NCBI GenBank assembly: GCA_944739405.2
Contig: OX123193.2
Coordinates: 22,495,516 to 22,559,515, forward strand
Origin: Euclidia mi
Taxonomy: Eukaryota; Arthropoda; Insecta; Lepidoptera; Erebidae
DNA length: 64,000 nt
Direction: 5' to 3'
Shown here: positions 31,473 through 43,400 of the stretch, one piece after another
How the letters are laid out: each line of letters opens with the position of its first letter
Numbering within the stretch: the stretch's first letter is position 1
The notes under the pieces: model-generated
Seen by the model: the letters and a program-made list of their open reading frames with translations, nothing else
Database searches by the model: none
Told to the model about the DNA's origin: nothing
Translations under genes and position numbers: made by a program

Positions 31473-31586
31473 GTGCGATGTGTGCGGGGCACACAGGCGC
31501 CAGGGTTATAATAGGGGCACCGAGCGCCAGCTAATTATAGTATTTTTTTTATATGCAATATAAAATGCAATATGCTTTATAGAATA

Positions 31587-31796
31587 CTAGAGGACGCCAG
31601 CAGCTACGCCTGCATTTTTTTTAATTTACCCGTTTTGGCCGATCCAGTGGGAATTTCGGGAAATCCCTTCCCTTCTTAGTGCACCCTACGGTCCCCAAGG
31701 AACATACATGCCAAATTTAAGCTTCCTGCGCCCAATAGTTTCGGCTGTAGCGTGTCTGTCAGTCAGTCAGTAACGCAAGGATTGTATATATTAAGA
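31587..31796 (-). mobile_element. small non-autonomous Helitron (family 2), minus strand
   Basis: Reads TCTTAATATATACAATCC...CTAG on the minus strand with A and T flanks. Carries the CTGACTGACTGACAGACACG and GGGAACCGT-type blocks of the copy at 15939. Confidence 0.8.
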
Positions 31797-32744
31797 TATA
31801 GAACATATTCTATAAAGTTGAATAGGTAAAAATAGGGTAGGTATGTACGCACACTGATAATAATACTTAGTTTATGTGTAACTGATGCATGGGAGCCTAA
31901 CCCCAGTGCGCCTATCCAACGTCACCTGCCCATAATGTACCCTGCCGAACAGCGAATGGGTTCTGACGTCCGATTAACGGCGGTACAACTTTGGCTTAGC
32001 TGAATGCCATAGACAGCGTCAGCGGCGCCAGAAGCTACGCCCTGTGATCACAAACCCGCACGCCCAGCCTGGTGATTGCAGGCAAATTCACCATGGCGCG
32101 CACGTACACACAATGGCTCCCAGTTCTCAGGGGCTCCGCTGTTCCTGGTCGAGACGGTGGACATGGTAACGGCGGAGCGGAGGGTGCGAAGAATTACAGG
32201 ATATGGCAGGCTGTCAACACCGATTGACCGTTGCTACGAATAACGTAAGGACCACGCTAAGGCTTGATGAATCTGGCAAAACTAGAGGAGGAACTAAAGT
32301 ACATAATTATGATGGCATGTTTTGGAATTAGGTACATAAAGTCCGAAGAGAGAGAAAGGAAATCATAACCTTAGATTGAGGCTATGTTATGTACTTATAG
32401 GGGAATACCAGCCATGCCAAGGCGTTTCTCGCTGCATGAGGTGCTCTGACAACGTTAAATCAGGATAGCGTACCGTGCGATCAGACTCATCAAGCAGTAA
32501 AGCCTCAAGGTTAGTGTTCGCATCGCCTTCGTCATACTCGGATAATGAAGTGGATGAATGTATGAAGCCATTTCCAGAGCCTTACATAACACCCAAAAAG
32601 CTTCAACGATAAAGTAGTATCGGTAGTAGGACCCCACGGATTTGGTAAAAGAACTCATAAGGGGCAAATGCCAGACAACTTTCTGGAGAACGAGGGGCTT
32701 CGTTATGGTGGACAAGAAGTGAATGTTTATGGATCTCTACGTGA
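31797..32744. other. GC-richer repeat-like DNA, unidentified
   Basis: 31860-32280 is richer in GC than its surroundings and looks like degraded repeat, but no domain or partner was found in the window. The rest to 32744 shows no gene. Confidence 0.45.
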
Positions 32745-34205
32745 TTAAAGATAAAGATTCGTTTATTGGATAACTGTATACATTCATGGTGTTAATATAA
32801 ATAATTAATTGTGTCAACAGTTTACCCGATTCGGGTGTTACATATACATTATTTTGATTACTATAATATTGCTAATTTAAGTTTTATACATATCAAGAAA
32901 GTTTACTATTACTTACAAAACATGTTTTTTCTCAAAGTACTCATTCAAATTATAAAATACATTTTCCATTAACCATTTTTTAAGGTGGGTTTTGAACAAT
33001 TTCCCTTGTAGTTCTTTAAGAGCAACTGGTAGATGATTAAAGACTCGTATAGCAGTGATATAAGTGCTGTTGTAATACACTGTATTTTTAATATTTGGTA
33101 GGTTAATGTTATATTTATACGTGCTACGAATGTTTGTTTTGGTGTTATACTTGAAATCAAAGTATTGCATATTATTTCTTACAAACATACACAATTCCAA
33201 TAAATATATAGCAGTTAAGGTGAGATTTTTTTCTCTTTAAATACATTTCTTAAGGAATCGGTACTACACATGTTGTATATGGTTCTTATCCATTTTTTTT
33301 GTAAAAGAAATGTAGACTGAACATCTCGAGTTTCCCCAGTAGATAACGCCATACGTCAAAAATGGGTATACATTACCAAAGTAAGCATTTCTGGCAATAC
33401 TAACATTAGTTGTTTCGGTTAAGATAGACAGCGCATAACACGCACTTGAGATTTTTTTATTAATTTTTGCTATGTGAGCTTTCCAATTGAGGTATTGATC
33501 AATAGTTACACGTAAAAAAATTGTCGCGTTTATTTCTTCGATCGATGTGTTGGACAAGGATATCCTAAGTTGAGTCGGCTTAGTTTAATAGTTTCGAAAT
33601 TGCACTAATTTTGTTTTCTCCAAATTTACGCTTAAATTTATGTTCTTTAACCACTCTGTTACTGTTGCTAGTGTCGTGTTTATATTATTTTCACAGTTCT
33701 GAAGAGTCTTGTAGTCATTAGGTATGAAAATTGTTGCATCATCTGCATACATGACACATAGGTGGTCAATAATGTTAGGAAGTTCATTAATGTAAATAAG
33801 AAACATCAGGGGTCCTAATAGACTACCTTGTGGAACACCTAATAGTACGGGTGCGAATTCAGATCTGACTGTTTCCATCATTTTATTTGTTTGATTATAT
33901 ACCTCGATCACAGTCACCTGCTCTCTATTGTTTAAGTAATCTTTAATTAATGTATGTGCTAAACCTCGTATGCCTATTTTTCCAGTTGATTTAGGAGGAT
34001 ATCATATTTTACACAGTCAAATGCCTTTGACATGTCAATGAATAAAGCGGCACATTGCCTTTTTTGTTCATAGTATCCCATATGCAATCAAATAGTTTAT
34101 AAATCGCTAATGACGTCGACTTTTCTTTTTGAAATCCAAACTGATTGTTGTTTAAAATATTATTAACCTCCAAAAAGATTACTAGGCTTAGGATCAGAAC
34201 AAGGG
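32745..34205 (-). pseudogene. LINE reverse transcriptase fragment, 3' part
   Basis: Minus-strand frames carry, in order, NNNQFGFQKEKSTS (about 34120), LLGVPQGSLLGPLMFLIYIN with MYADDATIFIP (33740-33850), a thumb region (KAHIAKINKKISSACYAL), and a C-terminal YNINLPN...VFNHLPVALKE segment (33000). The segments lie in different frames. The 3' end near 32745 reads ATCTTTATCTTTAATC on the minus strand, a simple tail. Jockey/CR1-like by motif; clade not resolved. Confidence 0.75.
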
Positions 34206-35004
34206 TCCAGTCATCATAACAATACAAATAAATGTGAGCGTATTATTTTTTTGTCGACGGGAATAGTTTAGAGACAAGAAAATATAAAAAACTCAATTAA
34301 GAAAAATCGTGACTGTGCGAATTTACAGTTAAGAAATCTTCTTCTTTTGTTATAAAATCGGCTAGTATTTTTTTCACAGTTATAAAAGTGGACTATAATA
34401 ATTGTAGGTACCATTATCGAAAGGTAATGAACCCCTGATTTTTTTTTAGTTAATTTGTATGGCAAGTGTAGTACATCTTTTTTAAATAAAATCATCTTCA
34501 TTTTCAGAAAATCATCCAAAAATTTAAAGTATCGTCACTTAGGACCCCTTTTTTATAAAATCTTGAAATATGTTAACCAAAATGTTTGTTTATAACAATA
34601 ATTGCTAGTTAACAAGCTTGCCAAAAAGTATCAATTCAGAACCAAAAAGTGAAAAGTTTTTTTTTTATTTCGGTTATTTTCATGATGGTGAAAATTTTCT
34701 AAAAAAAATAACGGATGTGAGATATCGAGCTTTAAAGATTAAAGCTCGATATCTCACAACCGTTAATTTTGGACCTTATAAACCTCCTTCACGAATTACC
34801 AAACACCCTGTAATTGTATATGTATGATTAATAATTGTATATGTGTATTTTAAGTATGCTATTGAAATCGTCCTATAACATCATCCTAAGGTTGCCTGGA
34901 AGAAATGGCCCTTGGCGATGAGGCCGCCGATCGTACATAAATTGTAGATTTAAGTTACTTTAGAAATTTACTTTATTTTGGTGTACAATAAAGAATATTA
35001 TCTA
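34206..35004. other. AT-rich DNA with one strong hairpin, no gene seen
   Basis: No coding signal. The hairpin at 34710-34762 is listed separately. Confidence 0.5.
34710..34762. repeat. strong hairpin
   Basis: GTGAGATATCGAGCTTTAA (34717-34735) is followed after 3 bases by its exact complement to 34757. AACGG/CCGTT extends the stem across a 2-base mismatch. Likely the centre of a degraded foldback element. Confidence 0.75.
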
Positions 35005-35221
35005 TCTATTCTATATATATGTATAAAAGCCTTACGTTACTGACTGACTGACTGACAGACAAGCTACAGCCGAAACTATTGGCTTCAAGAAGCTGAAATT
35101 TGGCATGTATGTTCATTTGGGAGTGTATAGGTGCACTTAGAAGGGATTTGCCGAATTCCCAAGAGATCGGACAGAAAATGTCAAAAAAGAACATGCGGCC
35201 GTAGCTGCAGGCATTTTCTAG
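35005..35221 (+). mobile_element. small non-autonomous Helitron (family 2), diverged
   Basis: TCTATTCTATATATATG start after A, CTGACTGACTGACTGACAGA block, and TTTTCTAG end. The base after CTAG is A, not T, so the right edge is less sure. Confidence 0.65.
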
Positions 35222-35660
35222 AACCTAATAATAAAAATCTGAACAGGACGACTAAAAAGCTGCTTCATAGATTTCGCACACAGGCGCTGTTTTGGGTCGG
35301 CACCACAGAATATATACAAGTACTAAAGTATCAGCACGGCCCTGGCGCTGATGATAAGCAAGCGCACCGTACGCTTGAAGCTACCTCCCTCGTGGTGTAA
35401 CTACAGAGGTACGCTGGCCGTCCGTCCAAAACTACGCACCGTGGGCAGCTAGCTTAACGGAAACAGCAGCAGGCCGCTTGTAACGTGCAATAGCTCAAGC
35501 GGTTGAAGCGGTAGATCTATATTGCAATTGCATGTAATATTGCCTACGTTTAACATATGCCAGTTTGCTATATCAAGAGTAACAAGAAATCCGGCATACT
35601 AGGTATATTATTATGAGACAAGGTTAAAGGCATTACACATCAGACACAGTTTATAATATA
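35222..35660. other. no gene seen
   Basis: Mixed composition, repeat-like at 35270-35480; no domain found. Confidence 0.4.
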
Positions 35661-35856
35661 TCTTATACTAATATATAAAGCTGAAGAGTTTGTTTGTTTG
35701 GTTGAACGCGCTAATCTCAGGAACTACTGGACCGATTTCAGTTTTAGATAGCCCATTTATCGAGGAAGGCTATAGGCTATATGACATCACGCTTTGAGCC
35801 ACGGGAGCGGAGCAGTAGCCTTAAATAACGCGGGTGTAACCGCGGGCATCATCTAG
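35661..35856 (+). mobile_element. small non-autonomous Helitron (family 1)
   Basis: Starts TCTTATACTAATATATAAAG after A and ends CATCATCTAG before T. A CGCGGGTGTAACCGCG hairpin lies 10 bases before the end, as expected for a Helitron 3' terminus. Other copies: 42533-42757, 49137-49337, and a decayed one near 50478. Confidence 0.87.
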
Positions 35857-36179
35857 TTAATATATAAGTGAAAAAAACTTTTTCTATGACCAGAGCGTGT
35901 CGTAAAATGTTAACAGGCGCTTTTAAAACCCTCTCCTTTTTGTAAGGAAACATGTCTCTTTGACAAGACAAATAGCAATCAGATCTATTCCTCAAACAAA
36001 AAAATAATTCAAAGCCGATTGTGCCTAATTTTTTAGTGGGGGATCCTCATTGACTTTTTACCTGCTTAGGAATCAGCAGAGATGTGCCGGGCATGTACTG
36101 GCCACCACCACTGTATTCTTCTCTCTGCTAATGGCAAGCACTTAGTGTGGTAAATGAATAGCTTAAAGCCTAGTTTTGG

Positions 36180-36490
36180 ATTCCAAATTTTCTCTTGGGG
36201 AGCTTATGTGTGCTGTGTATGAAAGTCTTTATTCGAGCTCTCGACATAAACAGCAAAAAACGGGTTTTAGTAGGTACGAAATTGCAAAAAGACAACTTGT
36301 AATATACTCGTCCCACACTGTGCCCGGGGGAATTTACAAACATGCAATCAGAATATTCAAACAGCACCCAGTTTCGCAATAACAGTTTGAAGATTACACA
36401 AAGTTTTGTCTCACGTGGAAATCAAATCCATGACACTCGATGCAGTACCAAGCGGTGAGGCGACCGCTTAAACCACTACGCTATAATATT
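36180..36490 (-). repeat. tRNA-derived SINE, minus strand
   Basis: On the minus strand TAGCGTAGTGG (A-box position) and GGATTTGATTTCC (B-box position) lie about 50 bases apart at the head, followed by a non-tRNA body ending near 36180. Target duplication not found. Confidence 0.6.
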
Positions 36491-36579
36491 CATGCTGTCA
36501 TATTATAGTACACCTAGTTAGGTACTTACCTACTTTTGTAATGCAACCAGTAACCACAGATAGGAGGCGCCAAGAGAAG

Positions 36580-37555
36580 CAGTGGCGGCTCGTTCAAAGG
36601 AGCGCTGGAGCAGTGAACTCCCAAAATTATAAAATATATGTACCTATACAACGCATATAAACTTTTTCTATAAACATACTCAATATTTTAATACACAGCT
36701 ATTCTCTTTTCTATACCTAATGCATATCCACAAATAAGTATTTGACTACTAAGCTGTTTATCATAATTTTGTCAACAGTCTTGAAACATACGTACATAGG
36801 TATTTTTGTTGAGTGGAGCGCTCATACCAGCGCTCTTCGTTGACGAAAGCTTAGTACAACGCTTAATACTGAAATGTAATGAGTGCGAAAGAGAGAGCGT
36901 TCTATGCGCTGGGCGCGTGAGACAAAAGATTTGTATGAGAAAGCCATATAAGCCAGCTATAAGCCAAATACGGAGCGCCGCTCCTGGCTAGCTTGACGAG
37001 GTGCGCATGCGCGAATATATTACCCGACTAAATGATATGACCATTTGTCACGAAGAAAAATTAAAACGTGTGCGCCGTTTTTTTTAATAGTGTTTTGTCG
37101 GTATCATTTGAATGTAAACAAAAGCAAAACATTTCTTTGCAAGTGTGTTGGTAATTAGAAAAGGATTGGTGTTTAAAATATAGTTAATTGTATGTGTGAT
37201 TGTGTGTATATGTTTAAGAAAGACAGTTAAATTGTGTAACTAATATGGAATATAACAGCGTAAACTTTATAAAAAACTGTGAAAAACCTACAAAAAACGA
37301 CCAATATGATAAAACGCTTTGGTTATGTGGTTGCGAAATTGCGAAGGAAGTAAGAAGCTGTTTTGTTTTCCGTGTAGGTATTTTGTTTAGTGGCGCCGGA
37401 GTTGATACTGCGTGGACGGTTCAGGTAGGTATCGATGATTTAGCACGTCATCTTTCTTACTATTTAATTGTAAAAGCATTCACAAAATAAATGGTAAGCA
37501 GTTTCATCTTTTTTTTTAGTGAACACCCAATATAATCTTTCACGAGCCGCCTCTG
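36580..37555 (+). mobile_element. hAT element with a transposase zinc-finger remnant
   Basis: Ends CAGTGGCGGCTCGT and ACGAGCCGCCTCTG with perfect 8-bp duplication AAGAGAAG (36572-36579, 37556-37563). 976 bp, so most of the transposase is missing. The coding remnant at 37245-37490 explains its origin. Confidence 0.92.
37245..37490 (+). pseudogene. hAT transposase N-terminal (TTF/ZMYM-type) remnant
   Basis: 81-codon frame with LWLCGCEIAKEVRSCFVF, then FSGAGVDTAWTVQ and IDDLARHLS. This order resembles the Cys-rich TTF-type zinc finger at the start of ZMYM1-like hAT transposases (CFLFG...WT..G..DL.HL). The rest of the protein is absent and small insertions disturb the motif. Confidence 0.5.
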
Positions 37556-37563
37556 AAGAGAAG

Positions 37564-38374
37564 TACAAGGTCGCGTGTATGTCTCGTCAGACTAAAGGCC
37601 GGCGCACAGGTAGCGAAGCACATGTGTGCAGACGCGCGTGGATTCGCGATTATTTAAATTACGGCCAATTAGTTCTAGTAATTGTAGGTCAATGATGAGA
37701 ACAAACAATCGTTTTGCAGTTATTCGATGGTCCTGGTGACCTAAAGAATTGCGCACGGACGGTGGACGCCCTCTGGCCAGATGAACCGATAAATTGAGTC
37801 CAGCAGCGGCTTTCGATAGTCTAACCAGATGAGGTTGAGAAACAAAAGAAAATGTTATAGATACCATTAAAGTGGACGGAAAATTCGAAGAGTATTATAA
37901 CACAAAAAAATTGTGGAGTTCCTAACCAGAAGCTACATTGTACTAAAGAAAAGAAGATGTTGAGAATCACTTTACGACTATGGAATGAATATGGCTGATT
38001 CAAAGGAGTCCCAAACAAGAGTTGCTGGTGCCTTGATTAACACTCTCTCTAAATGGTGTCGGTGTAAATGGCTGGAAAATGAAGTGTTCTACGTTTAGGA
38101 ATATCTATTGATAGTGTGACTTCTGAGGAGTGAAGGAGGTTTAGGTGTAGAGTTCACGCGGGCGAAGTCTAGTAAAATATGATATATAACGTCAGAATAT
38201 AATAAAAGCATAATTTTCTTGTATAAAAATTTTTTATACAAGAAAATTATTAATATTATAAAAAATAATTCTGCATTTTTACCGTGTTGATCAGAGTTTC
38301 AATGAGTTTCAGTGCTTAAAAAATATTCATAGACTATACAATGAAAGTCTATGGTTTCAACCACTATCAGAGAG
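37564..38374. other. no gene seen; one hairpin
   Basis: AT-rich after about 37860. A near-perfect hairpin with stem ATAATTTTCTTGTATAAAAA lies at about 38209-38250. Confidence 0.5.
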
Positions 38375-38378
38375 TTAA

Positions 38379-40000
38379 CCCTTTTACTGGTGGTGGCAAT
38401 ATTTATGCCACCAACTTTTTTTTTTTCTTGTACGACAATACTACTACTTAAAAAGTACCAATTCTGTGTGATAATTAACGCATCACAAATTATTAAAAAA
38501 AATAAAACATTGACACATTTGACAGTTGTCAAATTTTTGCACGGAGGTATTTTAAAAAAATCATCAGTTTACGATTTGTATAAAAATCCAAGAATATCTT
38601 CATATTGCGACGTAGCCAGGTTACGATTTTATATTTATTGTAAAGTAAATGGTATTCTAATTATGTTATACTATACTTTTTCTAACAATAACTACTAATT
38701 GTTCTCAAAATTGGCTCCGAACATGGTGGCAACATATATATGCCATTACCAGTTACCATTACCATTGCACTTGTCCGGTTTGTTTTAGATTTGTATAGAA
38801 ATATATAAGTAATCTTTACTTTTCATATTTTCTTTGACAATGAGTAAGCGAAGACAAGTATTGGCGGACAAGCAAATAGAAGAAAAGCTTGAAAATCTAT
38901 TTGGTATACCAGATGGCTCTTTATCTCAAGATGATGAAGAAGTGACAGATACCGAGTGTGTTGAAGATTCAGACTTGCTTTCTGTGTTATTAGGTGAAGA
39001 TGCTCTGCATCGGAACAAGTACAAAAAACTCCCGGCCTAACAAATTCACCTCAACCGTCTACATCTAGAGCAGATGTTCAAATTCTTCTCCATTGGAAAC
39101 TGCAAGATTTCAGTCATCCTTGTCTGAAGCCGGAGAAATCCCAAACTTTTCAGACTTTTCTTCTTCATCAGATGATGAATCAGATGCAGATGAGGTCGAA
39201 TGGAAAAAGCAATCTTGGTAACAAAGTCCTAACTTGGAAAACTTCGATTGTCCACCTTTACGCTGTTCAAAAAAGATTATCAAATGCCCATTACTAATAC
39301 CAGAATATACAAAACGTATGGGCAGTGTCGAATGTTTCGACCAAAAAGAACATCATATTCGGTGGGTAGAAGAAGTCGCAAATGGTGGACCCGAATATAT
39401 TTATTTTTTATAGATGTTGCAATAACCAATGCCCATATGTTACATCAAACATACACCCGAGAGCACAATGTTATGAGCCAAAAACAATTCAGAATTGCTT
39501 TTTCAAGGGAGCTGGTGGATAATAAAATCTTTAGAAAAAGATCAACCAATCAACGCCAAAATATGTAACTAAAAAAAAAGAAACGAGTGGAAGAGACTCA
39601 TGAAAGACAAAAAGAATTTACGGTGTACCAGAAGAAATCAGATTTGAAGATTAGATGAACACTGGCCTATAGAAATAGAGACTTATAAGAGGTGTCGCTA
39701 CTGCAGCACTAAAGTAAATAATAAGAGGTCTAAAATAGAATGTGAACGGAGTAAAGTGGCACTATTTATACATCCATGTTTCAAATTATTTCACCAAGAA
39801 AATCAATGAACGATTCGTTGTTCATTGATTTTCTTGGTCCCTCACTGGTGCTGGCAAGGATATTGCCACCATGTTTTTTTCTTATTGTAAACATGTATAA
39901 TTTTTTTTCTTGAACATTAATTATTAAACTACCCACAATGATTCCATAAAACGAAATTTTATTTTTCTGACATAAAAAAATGCTTCTGCCAGTGAAAGGG
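38379..40000 (+). mobile_element. piggyBac element, internally deleted
   Basis: TTAA at 38375-38378 and 40001-40004. Ends CCCTTTTACTGG and CCAGTGAAAGGG are inverted repeats with the piggyBac CCC/GGG start. An internal palindrome AAGAAAATCAATGAACGA lies near 39797-39838, close to the right end. 1622 bp instead of about 2.4 kb. It ends about 240 bp before the ATG2 start codon. Confidence 0.92.
38834..39810 (+). pseudogene. piggyBac transposase, N- and C-terminal parts only
   Basis: The N-terminal acidic segment from 38834 (KLENLFGIPDGSLSQDDEE) breaks near 39040 and continues in another frame to about 39220. The catalytic core is missing. At about 39310 YTKRMGSVECFDQ is the MGGVDxFDQ motif, followed after a frame change by VGRRSRKWWTRIYLFFIDVA. 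A cysteine-rich C-terminus RCRYCSTKV...HPCFKLFH (39690-39805) matches the piggyBac C-terminal zinc domain. Confidence 0.82.
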
Positions 40001-40004
40001 TTAA

Positions 40005-40244
40005 GGTTATATTTCTTTGACCACTATAGCTCCTGTCTCGCTCCCTCGCGCGCTATTTCTTCTGTATCTATCCTGCTGTCAAAACTGACGTCGGAACGAT
40101 GAAATTGTAATATTTGACAGTAGTCTGAATGTAACGGAACGTTATGTTTATTTACGTTCGCGAGTCAATCGCACGCAAATCACAATAGTCATTACGCACA
40201 AAAATAAAAATTCTCAGTGTGATGCTCTTTAAAAAGTTCTGAAG
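40005..40244 (+). promoter_or_regulatory. ATG2 5' flank and putative 5' UTR
   Basis: 240 bp between the piggyBac TTAA and the ATG2 ATG. GC-richer at 40030-40200, no TATA box seen. AAAAAGTTCTGAAG precedes the ATG. Promoter location is inferred only from position; the transposon has replaced or displaced whatever lay further upstream. Confidence 0.4.
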
Positions 40245-40412
40245 ATGTTGTGGTATTTGCCATGGTCGGAAAGTATTAAAAAAAGAGCTTGCAGGTATCT
40301 GCTACAACGTTATCTTGGCAATTTCTTAGAAGAGAAATTGACTTTGGATCAGCTGAGTGTGGATCTGTACAATGGTACTGGTACAGTGTGCGATGTTAGC
40401 CTTGACTGCGAT
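40245..40412 (+). CDS. Atg2: ATG2 exon 1
   Basis: 56 codons, MLWYLPWSESIKKRACRYLL onward, to GAT at a GTGAGT donor, phase 0. The start is fixed by homology with the paralogue and by the typical W-PW ATG2 N-terminus. Confidence 0.93.
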
Positions 40413-43400
40413 GTGAGTTTATTTTATTATACAGCTCTATTTCCTTTAGAACTTTACAAATTATGAGTACTACTAATACCTGCTGCCTTTTAGACAAGAG
40501 CAGATTCTTGCCAATACAATAATATGCGCAATACAAAACAGCACGTGTTATTCATGCATTTCAAACAAAGAACACCTTAGATCGTGATCGTATTTCGTCA
40601 CTATGGTGTGCACTACATAGTTGTTTATTCTTATCAATACATTTATTTAAGGTTACTTAGTCATAATAGACTTGCAGTAGTACATTTCTCCTTTCTAATC
40701 AAATATACTTTATCATGCTCATTTGAATAAATATTATTGTACTAACTTCAGACTGCAAAAATACAACACTGATAAAATTGCTATTTCATAGTCATGGATA
40801 AAGTTTTCTCATTGATTGAAGTTAAATTCATTTACATAAAGGTATGCCATGCCAATCAATAGGTACTTGAAAACTGTAAATACAGTATTTTATCATGTAT
40901 GCAATCTTTTCTAACACTAGGGACAGCAGTGATGCTTATGAGTATGTTATATTTACTTAAGTAACTTTTTTTTTTAATATTGACTAAATATATTGTTGTC
41001 ATTTACACTGCCTAGCAATACAATTCTTTATCTGTGTAAGCTATTGTTTAATTCACCATTACAATCTGATATATTAAATTTTAAAGCTTAGAAGATGCAG
41101 CTATATTATTTTGTATAACTAAAAATTAGTGAAAGACTAAATTTAATTTTCAATAATAATTGATACATTATAACTGCACAAATGTTTCAAAACTAACAAT
41201 CAACTCTAGCATTAGATATTACAATACTAAAAATGAAAAATACAGGAAATTGGCAATTTAATAGATCCCTAAGCACCAATATATGTAGGAATATATATTT
41301 TTTTGCATAATGTCAAGCATAATTATATGTATTTTGTGCACTTGTTCAACATTACCTTTACAAATATGCACAGTAATTTGAAAGGTCAGTGGTGATCATC
41401 AAGATTTAGGACCTCTGCATTACAGCTCTCAGCCTCTAAGCAATCTCTGCTCGCTGATTGAATATGCTGAAATATTTCCATCTATACCATGTTCAGATTA
41501 TTTTCAACTATGGCAGTAGTGATATAAAAGCATACATATTCCACCATAATTTTAAAACAATTTTTATTACTTGATTTTTAAGACTGAATTCTAAACGAAA
41601 TTTCATGATTCAAGGCACTTAATGAACTGGGAGATGCACAGAACTGGCCGCTGGAGATAGTGGATGGGCACATGAAAGAAATCACTGTCACAATCCCCTG
41701 GTCCACACTGTTAAAAGATGACTCAATTGTCAAAGTCAACGGTCTCTCACTCACAGTGCAGCCTAAAGTACGAGCAGAACCAGGTAAAATTTTAATATTT
41801 GATTGTAGTGTGAATGTGTATTACTAAATTCAATTTTTAAAAGTGTTTCAGTGCCTCTTTAGGTAAACCTCATTTCTCACGTCAATTCAATTGTATTTGG
41901 GTGTAGGGTGTATATGCTTTTTCTCTGTTGATGAAATTTGTAAAATATATTCTTAAAGTGCAGGAGTTGTCTGTTAAAAAGAAATGACAAATATATTGAC
42001 ATTTAGCACACTCATTGATTCAATCTCAGTTACAAAAGTTGCAAGATGATAAAATTTTTATTTGACATCCAAGTCACTACAGCAAAGAATTTTGCTGAGG
42101 TGAGATTTGAGTCAGACTTGTTAATAAATATTTGTATTGTATGCTGCTTTTGCTGCTTTGTTTGTGAATAAAATAAAACATTTTAACACACAACAATACA
42201 AAATTGTGATGTCTTGTAAATATCAAGTGTGGTGATTAATTTAATTTCTTTGTTGATTAAGTAACTCTTGCAAATATAGCACATTAAGATTGTAAGTGGA
42301 GCAAGGCGATTCTGACTTCATAAATTTTAGCTGAAACTGCATTTCAGAATTGCACCAGTTTTTAATCAATTTTTATTTTCTTAATTAAATACTATCTAAC
42401 TAAAAGTTGTTTATTACAACATGAACTTTAAATTGGATGTTAAACAAGAAAATTTTATAATTTCTATAAATATTGATTTATTACCTCTTTAAGAAAACTT
42501 GGAATATTTGCCACAGTTATCAGTGCATTAAATCTTATACTAATATATGTATAAAACTGAAGAGTTTGTTTGTTTGTTTGGTTGGTTGAACGCGCTAATC
42601 TCAGGAACTACTGGTCAGATTTGAAAAATTCTTTCAGAGTTAGATAGCCCATTTATCGAGGAAGGCTATAGGCTATATAACATTGCGCTATGAGCGACGG
42701 GAGCGGAGCAGTAGCCTTAACTTAAATAACGCGGGTGTAACCGCGGGCATCCTCTAGTTAAAAATAAATGTTATCTCTGTAATTAAACTTTAATATTTTT
42801 ATATTGTGTCTGTTTATCAGCGCTAATTATAATCAGTTGTAAATTTTGTACTTCATTATATGGACCTTGAAATGTACAGTTGTTACTAGGTACGCCAAAT
42901 TACGTCCTAATGATTCAATTAAGACCATATTGAATGTACCGCCTGTATTTAACTAGGACTAACGGCGCGTTCACAACCTACAGCGGCGGGTGGCAACGAT
43001 TTCAATGTACATTCCCGCTAGACCACCATAAGGGCGAGAATCGCTTAGCAAGACATCGTCGCTTCCAGTGCTACTTTACACGCACATTGACACTCGTATA
43101 CAAAACCAGTTTCTAGTGTGCCTCGACTCTATGAGCGTAGTGTTGTAAAAGAACTGAGTCTTTTAGTCCTCATTTTGCGGCTATGAGTTCTTTTTGCAGA
43201 ACTCACGACTAAATAGTCTTCTGAGTCCTGAGTCTTGAGTTCTATTGAGTCTTTTCAGTTCTTTCAGTCCTAAAATTTCTTGAGTCGTTAGATTTATTTT
43301 AAGTCCTTTCTTTTTTTTCAGTCCTTTGAGCTCTTTGAGTACTTTAAGTTCTTTCAAGTCTTAGGAGTCGTGAATTATACAGCAGGACTGCAGTCCAATC

